Source: Bryobacterales bacterium
GTDB taxonomy: Bacteria > Acidobacteriota > Terriglobia > Bryobacterales > Bryobacteraceae
NCBI GenBank assembly: GCA_016713735.1
Contig: JADJOP010000032.1
Location: 372,001-436,000, forward strand
Reading direction: 5' to 3'
Length of the DNA: 64,000 nt
The translations under genes and the position numbers were made by a program. The notes below the pieces were generated by a model. The model had not been told where the DNA came from and did not search any database. It worked only from the letters and a program-made list of their open reading frames with translations. Shown here piece after piece: positions 53,446 to 62,879 of the stretch. Within the stretch, counting starts at the first letter, position 1. Each line of letters opens with the position of its first letter.

Positions 53446-53486
53446 CCGGTGTGAAGCGGGATGAGCCGCCTCACACCGGTTTTTTT
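53446..53486 (+). terminator. rho-independent terminator
   Basis: CCGGTGTGA (53446-53454) and TCACACCGG (53471-53479) form a perfect 9-bp stem, extended by GCGG/CCGC inside past an A-C mismatch; seven T follow (53480-53486). It ends the small exported protein transcript and isolates the next gene, which begins 38 bases later. Confidence 0.88.
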
Positions 53487-53523
53487 CGGGAACTCACATC
53501 GCCGCTGGTAAAATGGAAACTTG

Positions 53524-54543
53524 ATGTTTCGTTCCGCGGTACTGCTCGTTCTCCTCCTATTCCTCGTCCCCTCAGCCTACTCGCAGACCTTTCTCGTAGC
53601 GCCCCTGGAGAATCGCTCCCGCAACTCCAATCTCGATTGGATCGGTGAGAGCATCGCTGAATCCATCCGCGCCGCCCTGCTCTCCTCCGATCTCGCCGTC
53701 CTCAGCCGCGAAGAGCGCGAATCCGGCATCAAGCGGCTCTCCTTGAAGCCCGGCGCGCCGCTCTCGTTTGCTTCCCTCATCAAACTCACCGAAAATCTCG
53801 ACGCCATGCTGGAAACCCTCGTCTCCTATCGCGTCGTTCGCTTTCTCGTGAAGGACTTCCAACTGAGCCGTGAAGAGTTTGAGCGGCGCCATCCTCCACT
53901 CAAGCTGACCGCCAAGGAATACTACGTCCGCGGCCTGATGGCGTCCTCCAAGGAGGCCCGCCACCGCTACTTCGCCCAGGCCGTCCGCCTCGAGCCTTCC
54001 TTCGCCCAACCCTGCTTCTATCTCGGCCGCATGCAATGGGACATGGACAACTACCGCGTCGCCGCCGGATGGCTCGAACGCATCTCCCCCGAGCAAGAGC
54101 ATTACTGGGAGGCGCAATTCTTCCTCGGCTTGAGCCGCTATCAGTCGGCGAACTTCGAGGCCGCTCTCGAAGCCTTCCGCCGCCTCGCCGCGCGCCGCCC
54201 ACTCCCGGAAGTCGTCAACAACCTCGGCGCCGTCGAGCTCGCGCTCGACCTTCCCGACGCCCTCACCCACTTCAACGCCGCCCTCGCCAGCGACCCCTCC
54301 GACCCCGACTACCACTTCAACGTCGCCTACACCCTCTGGCGCCGCGGTGATTTCGCCGCCGCCGCCCAGGGCTTCCGCGCCGTCCTCGACCGCGTCAACG
54401 ACGATCAGGACGCCATCCTCCTCCTCGGCCGCTCCCTCAAGGAAAGCGGTCCCCGCCAAGGCGAACTCCGCTTGGAAGGCCTCGAACGCTTGAAGGAAGA
54501 GACCGATCTCTCCGGCTTCCGCGCGTCACAACCCGCCAAATAG
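53524..54543 (+). CDS. exported TPR protein with TolB/FlgO-like N-terminal domain
   Basis: 339 residues from ATG 53524 with signal peptide (SAVLLVLLLFLVPSAYSQ). The N-terminal domain (VAPLENRSRNSNLDWIGESIAESI) resembles the TolB/FlgO/CsgG-like nucleotide-fold domain found before TPRs in Acidobacteriota; TPR units fill the C-terminal two thirds (AQPCFYLGRMQWDMDNYRVA, EVVNNLGAVELALDL). Around residue 100 the N-terminal domain looks shorter than expected and may have an in-frame deletion. Role unknown; envelope assembly is the usual guess. Confidence 0.72.
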   Translation: MFRSAVLLVLLLFLVPSAYSQTFLVAPLENRSRNSNLDWIGESIAESIRAALLSSDLAVLSREERESGIKRLSLKPGAPLSFASLIKLTENLDAMLETLVSYRVVRFLVKDFQLSREEFERRHPPLKLTAKEYYVRGLMASSKEARHRYFAQAVRLEPSFAQPCFYLGRMQWDMDNYRVAAGWLERISPEQEHYWEAQFFLGLSRYQSANFEAALEAFRRLAARRPLPEVVNNLGAVELALDLPDALTHFNAALASDPSDPDYHFNVAYTLWRRGDFAAAAQGFRAVLDRVNDDQDAILLLGRSLKESGPRQGELRLEGLERLKEETDLSGFRASQPAK

Positions 54544-54589
54544 ACCCCTCGCGCCCGAACGCCGGCGTCCTCGGGCATAGAATAGTGCA

Positions 54590-57166
54590 TTGTTGCGTAT
54601 CGGCCCCTTCTTACTCACTTTCAGCCTGTCCACCGTGATGCTGGCTCAGACCCCACCGCCGGCCCCTGCCCCCAAGCCTGCCGCCACCCGCACCCAGCGC
54701 ATGCAGGCCTCCGCGCAGCGCAATGAAAACGTCGCCCTCCAACGCATCGACAACAACGTCGTCAAGGAAGCCGGCATCCGCCTCGGCATCCAGACCGCCC
54801 TCATCCAGGAAGCCCCACCCGATGGCGTCTACTTCGCCACCGAGTTCGGCCAATCGGCCCAACGCCCGCCCTTCTTCGCCGCCCCTAATCGCCTTCCCTC
54901 CTGGCACGCCGAGCTCTTCGCCGACCACCGCAACAGCGTCTTCAACGCCCGCACCTTCTTCCAGGTCGGTCCCGTCCAACCCTCCCGCCGCAACTCCTAC
55001 GGCCTGCGCGCCACCACCGGGGCCGGACCCCTCGGCTACCTCACCGCCGCCTTCAACCAGCGCAAAATCCGCGGCATGGTCAACGGCAACGTCCTCGTTC
55101 CGCTCGCCTCCGAACGCACTCCGCTCACCACCGACCCCGCCGCCCGCGCCATCGTCCAACGCCTTCTCAACGCCTATCCCACCACCCTGCCCAACCGCCC
55201 CGACTACGACATGCGCGCCCTCAATACCAACTCCCCTCAGCGCATTGATGAGCTCGACGGCTCGCTCCGCCTCGACCGCGACACCTTCGCCAAAGGCCGC
55301 CTCGCCCTCAGCCATACGCTCGTCCGCAGCAACACCAGCGCCTTCCAGTTCGTCGCCGGCCAGAACCCCGACGCCTCAATCCACACCCACCGCTCGCAAG
55401 CCTCCTGGCACGGCGAGCTGGCCTCAACCACCGCCCTCGACCTCGGCGTCTCTTTCCAACGCGTGCGCTCCCTGCTCAAGCCCGAGCCCAATGCCGTCGG
55501 CCCTCGCGTCCGCTTCGGCTTTCAAATCGAGGAGCTCGGCCCCAACAGCGAGTTCCCCATCAACCGCGCCTACAATACCTTCCGTTACGCCGCTACGCTC
55601 TCCACCCGCGCCGGCGACCGCCACACTCTCACCTATGGCGGCGAGTTCAGCCGCTACCAGCTCAACGGCCGCGAAACCAACAACGAGCGCGGCTACTTCA
55701 TCTTCAGCAACGCCTTCGGCCGCACCGCCGTGGAGAACTTCCGCCTCGGCATCCCCGCTTTCTACGAGGTCACCGTCGGCGATCTCCATCGCGGCTTCCG
55801 CAACTCCGCCGCCGCCCTTCACTTCTCTGACCGTTGGCGCCTCACCCCCCGCCTCCAGCTCCTCTACGGCCTGCGCTACTCGCTGCTCACCACACCCACC
55901 GAGGTCAACGGCTTCAACGCTCCCGCCTATCCCTGCGACTGCAACAACGTCAGCCCCCGCCTCACCCTCGCCTGGCAAGCCCCCCGCGCCTGGGTCATGC
56001 GCCTCAACTACAACATCAACTTCGGCGACATCCAACCCGTCACCTGGCAACAGATCCGCAACAACTTCCCCGAGGCCCGCTACATCCAGCTCCAGAATCC
56101 CGATCTCGTCAATCCCCTCACCGCCCTCGCTTCCAATCCCTCAGCCATCCGCAACGGCCCCACCAACCTCGCCCCCGACCTCGTCTCCCCCTACAGCCAC
56201 CAGTACGGCCTCACCCTCGAACGCCGTCTCGCCGGCGGTGCCGCCCTCCGCCTCGGCTATGTCGGCAGCCGCGCGTTCAAGCTCATCAACTCCTTCATCT
56301 TCAACCGCGCCGAGATCGTGCCCGGCATCCCCCTCACCCTCAATACTGTCGACCGCCGCCGCCCCGACCCCAACTTCACCGAGGTCCGCCACATCGTCAA
56401 CGCCGGCATCGCCTACTACAACGCCGCCCTCATCAGCATCGATCTGCCCGGCGCCCGCGGCCTCCGCGGCGGCGTCTCCTACACCTTCAGCAAAGCCACC
56501 GACGAAGGCCCCGACTACACCGCCACCGCCGCCAACAACGACCTCTCCCGCGGCCGCAGCCAGTGGCAATACGACACCCGCTACGACAAAAAGGGCCTCT
56601 CCAACTTCGATTCCACCCACGCCCTGCAGCTCTACTACGCCTACGATCTGCCCAAACTCGTCCACGGCGCCCGCTGGTCCGGCGCCATCCTCAACGGCTG
56701 GCAGCTCTCCGGCGTCGCCATGCTCCGAACCGGCACACCCCTCACCCTCTTCATCGGCTCCGACGCCCCCGGCTTCGGCAATGTCGACGGCGGCCCCAGC
56801 GATCGCCCCAACATCATCGACCCCTCCATCCTCGGCGACACCATCTCGCATCCCGACCGCGCTCCGCTCATCCTGCGGCGCGACCGCTTCGCCTACATCA
56901 TCCCCGGCGAAACCCACGGCTCTCTCGGCCGCAATACCTTCCGCAAAGCCAACATCGCCAACCTCAACGCCTCCATCGGCAAGGAGTGGCGCATCGGCTC
57001 CCATCGCGAATGGACCGCCCAACTGCGCGGCGAAGCCTACAATCTCACCAATACGCCGCAGTTCGATGAGCCACAACGCAACCTCAGTTCGCCTTCTTTT
57101 GGAAAGATCACCAACACGCTCAACGACGGCCGCGTGTTCCAATTCAGTGTGAGAATGACTCTGTGA
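54590..57166 (+). CDS. TonB-dependent receptor-like outer-membrane barrel protein
   Basis: 858 residues from TTG 54590 with a signal peptide (LLTFSLSTVMLAQ) and a Pro/Ala linker. The bulk is a long series of amphipathic strands with outer-membrane barrel style turns (YTFSKATDEG, GWQLSGVAMLRTGTPLTLF), ending in an aromatic-type C-terminal strand (VFQFSVRMTL). It resembles Oar-like proteins, but the usual carboxypeptidase-like domain and a clear plug or TonB box are not visible at the N-terminus. Import or export of a large molecule is possible. Precedes the PP2C operon, with a new promoter between. Confidence 0.8.
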   Translation: MLRIGPFLLTFSLSTVMLAQTPPPAPAPKPAATRTQRMQASAQRNENVALQRIDNNVVKEAGIRLGIQTALIQEAPPDGVYFATEFGQSAQRPPFFAAPNRLPSWHAELFADHRNSVFNARTFFQVGPVQPSRRNSYGLRATTGAGPLGYLTAAFNQRKIRGMVNGNVLVPLASERTPLTTDPAARAIVQRLLNAYPTTLPNRPDYDMRALNTNSPQRIDELDGSLRLDRDTFAKGRLALSHTLVRSNTSAFQFVAGQNPDASIHTHRSQASWHGELASTTALDLGVSFQRVRSLLKPEPNAVGPRVRFGFQIEELGPNSEFPINRAYNTFRYAATLSTRAGDRHTLTYGGEFSRYQLNGRETNNERGYFIFSNAFGRTAVENFRLGIPAFYEVTVGDLHRGFRNSAAALHFSDRWRLTPRLQLLYGLRYSLLTTPTEVNGFNAPAYPCDCNNVSPRLTLAWQAPRAWVMRLNYNINFGDIQPVTWQQIRNNFPEARYIQLQNPDLVNPLTALASNPSAIRNGPTNLAPDLVSPYSHQYGLTLERRLAGGAALRLGYVGSRAFKLINSFIFNRAEIVPGIPLTLNTVDRRRPDPNFTEVRHIVNAGIAYYNAALISIDLPGARGLRGGVSYTFSKATDEGPDYTATAANNDLSRGRSQWQYDTRYDKKGLSNFDSTHALQLYYAYDLPKLVHGARWSGAILNGWQLSGVAMLRTGTPLTLFIGSDAPGFGNVDGGPSDRPNIIDPSILGDTISHPDRAPLILRRDRFAYIIPGETHGSLGRNTFRKANIANLNASIGKEWRIGSHREWTAQLRGEAYNLTNTPQFDEPQRNLSSPSFGKITNTLNDGRVFQFSVRMTL

Positions 57167-57201
57167 TGTCCCACCGACTCGATTTAGCTCCTCCGTGGCC
57201 G

Positions 57202-57207
57202 TATAAT
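57202..57207 (+). promoter_or_regulatory. -10 element of the PP2C operon
   Basis: Perfect TATAAT 50 bases before the PP2C start. The -35 at 17 bases (TCGATT) is weak, so activation by another factor may be needed. Confidence 0.5.
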
Positions 57208-57256
57208 GCCCAGAGCGCTGTTCGCGCCGCTGGAGTTGGCCGCTAACCGGAGGAGC

Positions 57257-57967
57257 ATGCTGGAAGCGTTCGGGCTATCCGATCCTGGGTGCGTACGCAC
57301 AAACAACGAGGACAGTTTCCTCCTGGACCCGCAAGCCGGGCTCTACCTGCTCGCCGATGGCATGGGCGGCGCCCAGGCCGGCGAAACCGCCTCCCAACTC
57401 GCCGTCGAAACCGTCGCTGATTTCGTCCGCTTCTCCGGCGAGCACAACGTCAGTGTCCTCATTGAGGGCTTCCAGGAAGCCAATCGCCGCGTCCTCTCCC
57501 GCGCCGCCACCGACGTCTCCCTCAACGGCATGGGCACCACCCTCGTTGGCGTCCTCGTCTGCGGCGAGGAACTCGCCATCGCCAGCGTCGGCGACTCCCG
57601 CGTCTACCTCTACGAGGACGGCATCCTCTTCCCCATCACCGAGGATCAGACCTGGGCCAACGAGGTCGGCCGCCGCCTCGGCCTCGATGACGACCGTCTC
57701 AAGTCCCACCCCATGCGCCACGTCCTCACCATGGCCATCGGGGTCGAGAGCGCCCTCCGCATCCACTCCTACTCCGTCCGCCCCGCCGCCGGCGTGCAGT
57801 TCCTTCTCTGCTCAGACGGACTCCACGGCGTCGTCTCCCACGACACCATCATTGAAGCCCTGAATCGGGAGCGATCTTTAGAAGGCCAGTGCCACTATCT
57901 TGTCGATGCCGCGCGACAATCAGGTGGTCCCGACAACGTCACCGTCGTTATCCTTCGTTGGAGCTAG
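57257..57967 (+). CDS. PP2C-family serine/threonine phosphatase
   Basis: 236 residues from ATG 57257 with GGAGG at 57249-57253. The metal-binding motifs are complete: NNEDSF, ADGMGGAQAG, GMGTTLVG, GDSRVYLY, CSDGL and GGPDNVTVV. It is a cytoplasmic Mn/Mg-dependent phosphatase of the PphA/PrpC/Stp1 type, normally reversing a Ser/Thr kinase. No kinase lies nearby. It begins a four-gene operon in which each following start overlaps the previous stop, the others being exported proteins, an unusual partnership. Confidence 0.9.
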   Translation: MLEAFGLSDPGCVRTNNEDSFLLDPQAGLYLLADGMGGAQAGETASQLAVETVADFVRFSGEHNVSVLIEGFQEANRRVLSRAATDVSLNGMGTTLVGVLVCGEELAIASVGDSRVYLYEDGILFPITEDQTWANEVGRRLGLDDDRLKSHPMRHVLTMAIGVESALRIHSYSVRPAAGVQFLLCSDGLHGVVSHDTIIEALNRERSLEGQCHYLVDAARQSGGPDNVTVVILRWS

Positions 57968-58715
57968 CCGTCTCCTCGCCCTTACCCTCGCCGCCTCTCT
58001 CGCCGCCTCCGCCCAGCAATCGGCCACTCTCCGCGTCCGCCCCCTTGGCGGAGAAAAACTACAATCGTCATTACATCTCCCCACTCCCTCTAAACTGATT
58101 GTTGTAGTAGAAAACAGCCTCGGCTCCCCCATCCCTTCCGCCACCGTCAGCTTCCGCCTCCCTGAGGCCTCCCCCGCCGGCGTCTTCGAAAACGGCCTCC
58201 GCACCGAAATCGCCACCACCGGCCCCGATGGCCGCGCCGCCACCTCCGCCGTCCGCTGGCCCTCCTCCGGCCCACCCGTAGCCGTCCGTGTCACCGTAGC
58301 CAAGGGCGAGCAGCGCGCCGGTGTCGTCATCCTGGTTGAGGGTTCGAAAGGCCGCGCCCCCGCCCTCCCCCCAGTTCCCGCGCTCACCGTGCTCTCTTCA
58401 CCGGCCCCCGCCGCGCCGCCCTCCGCCGATCCCATCGTCCCCAATCCCGTCGTCCTCGGCGCCTCCATCGCCCCCAAACCTCCCTCGCCGGTCCCCGTAG
58501 ACCTCCAAGTGCCGAAGTACGAACCGCCCGCTTTCTGGCGCAGCAAGTGGGTTCTCGTCGCCGTTACTGCCGGTGGCGCATTGACGGCCGGCTTCTTCGC
58601 TGCCCGCGCCCGCACCTCGGGAGCCACCGTCGCCCCCGCCCCCATCATCCCCGGCAGCGTCGCGCAGATCCCCATCGCCATCGGCCCGCCCACCGTCATC
58701 ATCGGCAAGCCATGA
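57906..58715 (+). CDS. exported protein with Ig-like domain and C-terminal membrane helix
   Basis: 269 residues from ATG 57906, overlapping the PP2C gene by 62 bases. A signal peptide (LLALTLAASLAASA) is followed by an Ig-like beta-domain (TPSKLIVVVENSLGSPIP, SATVSFRLPEA, GRAATSAVRWPSSG) close to the Big_1/invasin kind, a Pro-rich linker, and a single membrane helix (WVLVAVTAGGALTAGFFAA) near residue 220. This gives an exported, membrane-held adhesin-like layout. The stop overlaps the next start as ATGA. Not assigned to a named family. Confidence 0.65.
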   Translation: MPRDNQVVPTTSPSLSFVGASRLLALTLAASLAASAQQSATLRVRPLGGEKLQSSLHLPTPSKLIVVVENSLGSPIPSATVSFRLPEASPAGVFENGLRTEIATTGPDGRAATSAVRWPSSGPPVAVRVTVAKGEQRAGVVILVEGSKGRAPALPPVPALTVLSSPAPAAPPSADPIVPNPVVLGASIAPKPPSPVPVDLQVPKYEPPAFWRSKWVLVAVTAGGALTAGFFAARARTSGATVAPAPIIPGSVAQIPIAIGPPTVIIGKP

Positions 58716-59506
58716 ACATCACCTCTACCATCGCCTTCGCCTCCAGCCTCTTCTGCCTCACCGCAGCCTCCGCCCAGGTCGCGCTCCGCCCCCCCTTCCT
58801 GGGTTGCCACATCGCCGGGGAGCAGGGGCAACTCCGTGTCCTCGAGGGCGTCCGCGGAGCCGTTGCCGCCACCCGGCTCGGCACGGGCGTGGTGGCCGCG
58901 GCCTGCAGCGAGTCGCGCCTTCTCCACCACACCGGCCGGCACCTCATCCTCGATCAGGACGGCCGGCGTGAGAGCTTTCCCCTCGAAGGCCATTTCTTAC
59001 TCGCTCTCGATGGTGAGCACGCCGTTGCGGTCAACACTGACACCGGTTCGGTGCTCCATCTCGTAGCGGGTGAATGGCTGACAGCCTCCTTCCAACTCCC
59101 AGCGGGCATTCGCGCCATCCGGCTCGACGAAGGCCGCTTGACCGTCCTCACCACCGGCCGCACCGCTCCAGCCCGCATCGAAGCCTGGGACCTCGCCGCC
59201 GGCGCCCTCCTCGCTTCAGACCCCATCGACGTTCCCGTCGGCCCCGCCGCGCTGCTCTCCAGCCGTGCCGCCCTCGCGGCCGTCGCCGGCACGTGGCTCC
59301 ACTGCACCCCATCGTCCTGCACCGCGCTCTCCCCAGCCCCGCACACGACCCTTCCCCTCACTCCGCTCTCCCGAGCGCCCCTCTCCATAACACCGCTCTC
59401 CGACGGCTGGATGGCCGCCGCTCCCCCCGCCGGTCTGCCCTTCGCCGTCCGCATTCACCACGGCGTTGTTGAGTCCTTCTACCTTCCCGGAGAATCCCTC
59501 GAATGA
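58712..59506 (+). CDS. exported protein of unknown function, propeller-like repeats
   Basis: 264 residues from ATG 58712. Signal peptide (IAFASSLFCLTAASAQ). The rest consists of short strand-turn units with GxxxxLxLDGEHAVAVN-type patterns that resemble half-blades of a beta-propeller, though no motif decides it. A Cys pair (LHCTPSSC) sits near residue 200. Overlaps both neighbours by four bases, so it is co-translated with them. Confidence 0.6.
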   Translation: MNITSTIAFASSLFCLTAASAQVALRPPFLGCHIAGEQGQLRVLEGVRGAVAATRLGTGVVAAACSESRLLHHTGRHLILDQDGRRESFPLEGHFLLALDGEHAVAVNTDTGSVLHLVAGEWLTASFQLPAGIRAIRLDEGRLTVLTTGRTAPARIEAWDLAAGALLASDPIDVPVGPAALLSSRAALAAVAGTWLHCTPSSCTALSPAPHTTLPLTPLSRAPLSITPLSDGWMAAAPPAGLPFAVRIHHGVVESFYLPGESLE

Positions 59507-60868
59507 TCCCAGCGCTGCTGTTCGTTCTGCTCCTCGCCGCGCCCGTTCAGGCTGAGCTGTCGCTCTTCTACCTCGAGCCGAACGACAAGGAAACACCCGT
59601 CGGCAACCGCATCACCGCGCCCCCGACCGTCAGCGGCGAGTATTCCGATGTCCTGCTGCGCGTGCGCAACACCGGCCCGGCCACCGAAACCATCACCGTG
59701 TTCTACGCAAGTGGCAGCGGCTTCCGGCTATTCTCGGTCGGCGCCCTTCCCGCGCCCCTCCCCGCCGGCCTGAACATGGACGTCCGGCTGCGTTTTGAAC
59801 CCACAGGTTCGGGCTCATTCAGCGGCACTCTCTATCTCAACGCCGCCACCTTCTTCCTATCCGGCCGCTCTCCTGAGGCCGCCACTCTCTGGTATGAGCG
59901 CGGCGGCTGGCAGCAGGCCACCAACAACGGTGAAGTCGACTTCGGCCGCGTCCTCGCCAACACCACCTCCACCCTCCTGTTCGCCCTGCGCAACCCCGCA
60001 CCCGTCCCGGTTCGTGTTTCCTCTCTCCTGTTGCCGCCCGGACCCTTCTCCCTCGTCAACGCCCCCGCTCTTCCCTACGAAATTCCCGCCAACGGCGAGC
60101 TGCGCTTCTCCATCGAGTACACGCCCCTCCGCAGCGGCGTCTTCCGCTCCAACCTGCTGCTTGACCAGCGCACCTTCGTGCTCGCCGGCAACGCCTTTGA
60201 GCCTCCCCTGCCCGAGTTTACCCTCGCCTTCCCGTCCGCTGACTATGCCAGCGCCAAGCAGCAAGCCCTCCAGGTCCGCTTTGCCACCCCCTTGCGCGGT
60301 AGCGCCGTCATCCGCCTCGCCCTCACCTTCGAACCGCTCAACGGCATGCCCGACGATCCCGCCGTTCTGTTCCTTGCCAACGGCACACGCGCCCTCACCT
60401 TCCAGGCCAAGGCCGGCGACGAAACTCTCACCTGGAACAGCGACCCCAACCTGCTCTTCCAAACCGGCACCACTGCCGGCCTCCTCCGCTTCACGCTCAC
60501 CCACGAAACCACCACCCGAACCGCCGGCTTCGTCATTCCCCCCGCCCCACCAGCCCTCGAGAAGGTGGCCATCACCCGCACTTTGAACACGCTGTCCGTC
60601 AACCTCCAGGGCTTCGACAACACCCGCACCATGAACGCCATCGCTTTCACCTGGTATCACAAGGATGGCTCCCTCATCGGCGGCGGCCCCCTTGTCAGCG
60701 TTGTCGAAGGCCCCGTCGCCAATTACTTCCGCAACTACTTCAACGGCGGCGGTTGGGTCGCTCAATTCTCCTTCCCCGTCGCCGGTTCTCCGGAAAGATG
60801 TCACCGCCCTGGAGATCGAGGCTTACAACTCCGCCGGCTCCACCAAAGCCCAGCGCGTCACCTTCTGA
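59503..60868 (+). pseudogene. exported Ig-like (choice-of-anchor D type) protein, frameshift near 60795
   Basis: Starts at ATG 59503 with a signal peptide (ALLFVLLLAAPVQA). Two or three Ig-like domains of the ASPM-SPD-2-Hydin style follow (VLLRVRNTGPATETITV, SFSGTLYLNAATF, RSGVFRSNLLLDQRTFVL). The C-terminal end reads KDVTALEIEAYNSAGSTK, a natural continuation to a stop at 60868, but in another frame; the first frame runs on to 60927 in unrelated sequence. One inserted or two lost bases near GGTTCTCCGGAAAG explain this. Last gene of the PP2C operon. thiD begins 55 bases later. Confidence 0.62.
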
Positions 60869-60923
60869 AGTTTCGCCCGCCCCGCCCATTCTCCGGCCCC
60901 ACCCTTTGGTCCATCATGGAAGT

Positions 60924-61706
60924 GTGATCCCCATCGCACTCTCCATCGCCGGCTCCGACCCCAGCGGCGGCGCAGGCATCCAGGCCGACCTCAAAACCTT
61001 CCACCAGTTCGGCGTCTACGGCGAAGCCGTCCTCACCCTCCTCACCGTGCAAAACACCCGCCGCGTTTCCCGCGTCGACGTCCTCGACCCCTCACTCATC
61101 CTTGAGCAACTCGATGCCGTCCTTGAAGACATCCCGCCCCAGGCCATCAAGACCGGAGCCCTCGGCAACCGCGCCGTCGTCGAGGCTCTCGCCACACGCC
61201 TCGCTCACTCCCCCCTCCCCCTCGTCCTCGACCCCGTCATGATCAGCAAACACGGCGCCCCCCTTCTCTCCGAAGACGACTCCGATTGCCTCAAGCGCCA
61301 GTTGCTCCCCCGCGCCACCCTCGTCACCCCTAACCTCTTCGAGGCTCAACTCCTCTCCGGCCGCACCATCGCCTCCCTCGACGACGCCCACGATGCCGCC
61401 CGCGCCATCCACGACCTCGGCCCCCACGCTGTCCTCGTGAAAGGCGGCCACCTCGACGGCGGCGCCACCGACGTCCTCTACCTCGACGGCGACTTCCACC
61501 TCTTCCCCTCGCCCCGCCTCGACACCCGCCACACCCACGGCACCGGCTGCACCTACTCAGCCGCCATCACCGCCTGCCTCGCCCTCGGACTCGCCCTCCC
61601 CCAGGCCGTCGCCCGCGCCAAGCGTTTCATCCACGCCGCCATAAAAGAAAACCCCGGCCTCGGGGGAGGCCAGGGTCCTGTCAATCACTTCGTCAGCGCG
61701 GTTTAG
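60924..61706 (+). CDS. thiD: hydroxymethylpyrimidine/phosphomethylpyrimidine kinase ThiD
   Basis: 260 residues from GTG 60924. Ribokinase-fold motifs: AGSDPSGGAGIQADLK at the N-terminus, DPVMISKHGAPLL in the middle, KGGHLDGG, and HGTGCTYSAAI with the anion-hole and catalytic residues. It phosphorylates HMP and HMP-phosphate in thiamine synthesis. No other thi gene is adjacent, so it may serve salvage. The stop overlaps the convergent moeZ-like gene by four bases. Confidence 0.95.
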   Translation: MIPIALSIAGSDPSGGAGIQADLKTFHQFGVYGEAVLTLLTVQNTRRVSRVDVLDPSLILEQLDAVLEDIPPQAIKTGALGNRAVVEALATRLAHSPLPLVLDPVMISKHGAPLLSEDDSDCLKRQLLPRATLVTPNLFEAQLLSGRTIASLDDAHDAARAIHDLGPHAVLVKGGHLDGGATDVLYLDGDFHLFPSPRLDTRHTHGTGCTYSAAITACLALGLALPQAVARAKRFIHAAIKENPGLGGGQGPVNHFVSAV

Positions 61707-62869
61707 TATTTCGGAACCGACGGGTCCACCTGATCTGACCACGCAAGGATGCCGCCCTTCAGGTTGGCCATCTTTTTGAAGCCGGCCGTCTTCAGAAAGT
61801 CGATCGCCTTCGCCGAACGCCCGCCCATCTTGCAGTGCACCACCATGTCGGCTTCCGGATCCAGCTCCGCATGCCGCTTCGGCAACTCGCCCAGCGGAAT
61901 CAGAATCGAGCCCGGAATCCGCCCAATCTGAAACTCGTGCGGCTCGCGCACATCCAGCAGGACAAACATCTCGCCCGCGTCCATCTTGGCCTTCAGGCCC
62001 TTCGCGTCAATCTCACCCATCGCTAATGCTCCTCCAACCGGCTGTGGCGGCGGCGCCGCCGGAATGCCGCAAAACTGCTCGTAATCAATCAACTTCGTCA
62101 CCGTCGGATGATCGCCGCACACCGGGCACTCCGGACTGCGCCGCAGCTTCAGCTCGCGGAACTTCATCCCCAGCGCGTCATACAGCATCAACCGGCCCAC
62201 CAGCGGGTCACCCGCGCCGAGAATCAGCTTCACCACCTCGGTGGCTTGAATCAAACCCACCACGCCCGGCAGAATGCCCAACACGCCACCCTCGGCGCAG
62301 CTCGGCACCAGCCCCGGCGGCGGCGGCTCCGGATACAGACAGCGGTAACACGGCCCACCAGGGTAGGCAAACACCGTCGCCTGCCCTTCAAAGCGGAAAA
62401 TCGAACCATACACGTTCGGCTTCTTCAGCAGCACGCAGGCGTCGTTCACCAGGTACCGCGTCGGGAAGTTGTCCGTCCCATCGGCCACCAGGTCGTAGTC
62501 TTTGATGATCTCCAGCGCGTTCTCACTCGTCAGCGCCGTCTCATGCCGCACCACGTTGATGAACGGGTTGATGTCCAGCATCGACTCAATCGCCGAATCG
62601 ATCTTCGGCTTGCCCACGTCCTTAGTCCCGTGGATCACCTGCCGCTGCAGGTTGGAAAAGTCCACCACGTCAAAGTCCACCAGCCCGATCGTCCCAATGC
62701 CCGCCGCCGCCAGATAGAGCGCCATCGGCGAACCCAGCCCGCCCGTGCCCACCAGCAGCACCTTGGCCTGCTTCAGCTTCAACTGCCCGTCCATGCCCAC
62801 TTCCGGCATGATCAAATGCCGCGAGTAGCGCTGGATCTCTTCTTTCGATAACTGCACCGCACCGCCCAT
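61703..62869 (-). CDS. MoeZ/MoeB-like adenylyltransferase-sulfurtransferase
   Basis: 388 residues from ATG 62869 (TTG 62896 possible). An E1-like ATP-binding domain (VLLVGTGGLGSPMALYLAAAG, DFSNLQRQVIHG, ADGTDNFPTRYLVND) with zinc cysteines (CYRCL, CPVCG) is fused to a C-terminal rhodanese domain (LLDVREPHEFQIGRIPGS, active Cys in VVHCKMGGRS). It activates the C-terminus of a ubiquitin-like carrier as an adenylate and passes sulfur to it. The carrier is the next gene upstream (CysO-like), 10 bases away. Confidence 0.93.
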   Translation of the reverse strand: MGGAVQLSKEEIQRYSRHLIMPEVGMDGQLKLKQAKVLLVGTGGLGSPMALYLAAAGIGTIGLVDFDVVDFSNLQRQVIHGTKDVGKPKIDSAIESMLDINPFINVVRHETALTSENALEIIKDYDLVADGTDNFPTRYLVNDACVLLKKPNVYGSIFRFEGQATVFAYPGGPCYRCLYPEPPPPGLVPSCAEGGVLGILPGVVGLIQATEVVKLILGAGDPLVGRLMLYDALGMKFRELKLRRSPECPVCGDHPTVTKLIDYEQFCGIPAAPPPQPVGGALAMGEIDAKGLKAKMDAGEMFVLLDVREPHEFQIGRIPGSILIPLGELPKRHAELDPEADMVVHCKMGGRSAKAIDFLKTAGFKKMANLKGGILAWSDQVDPSVPKY

Positions 62870-62879
62870 TGACTGCACC

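Noticed and set aside
54723..57152. 809-codon frame inside the TonB-receptor-like gene
   Set aside because: Ser/Pro/Thr/Ala-rich antiframe product of codon bias; no family features.
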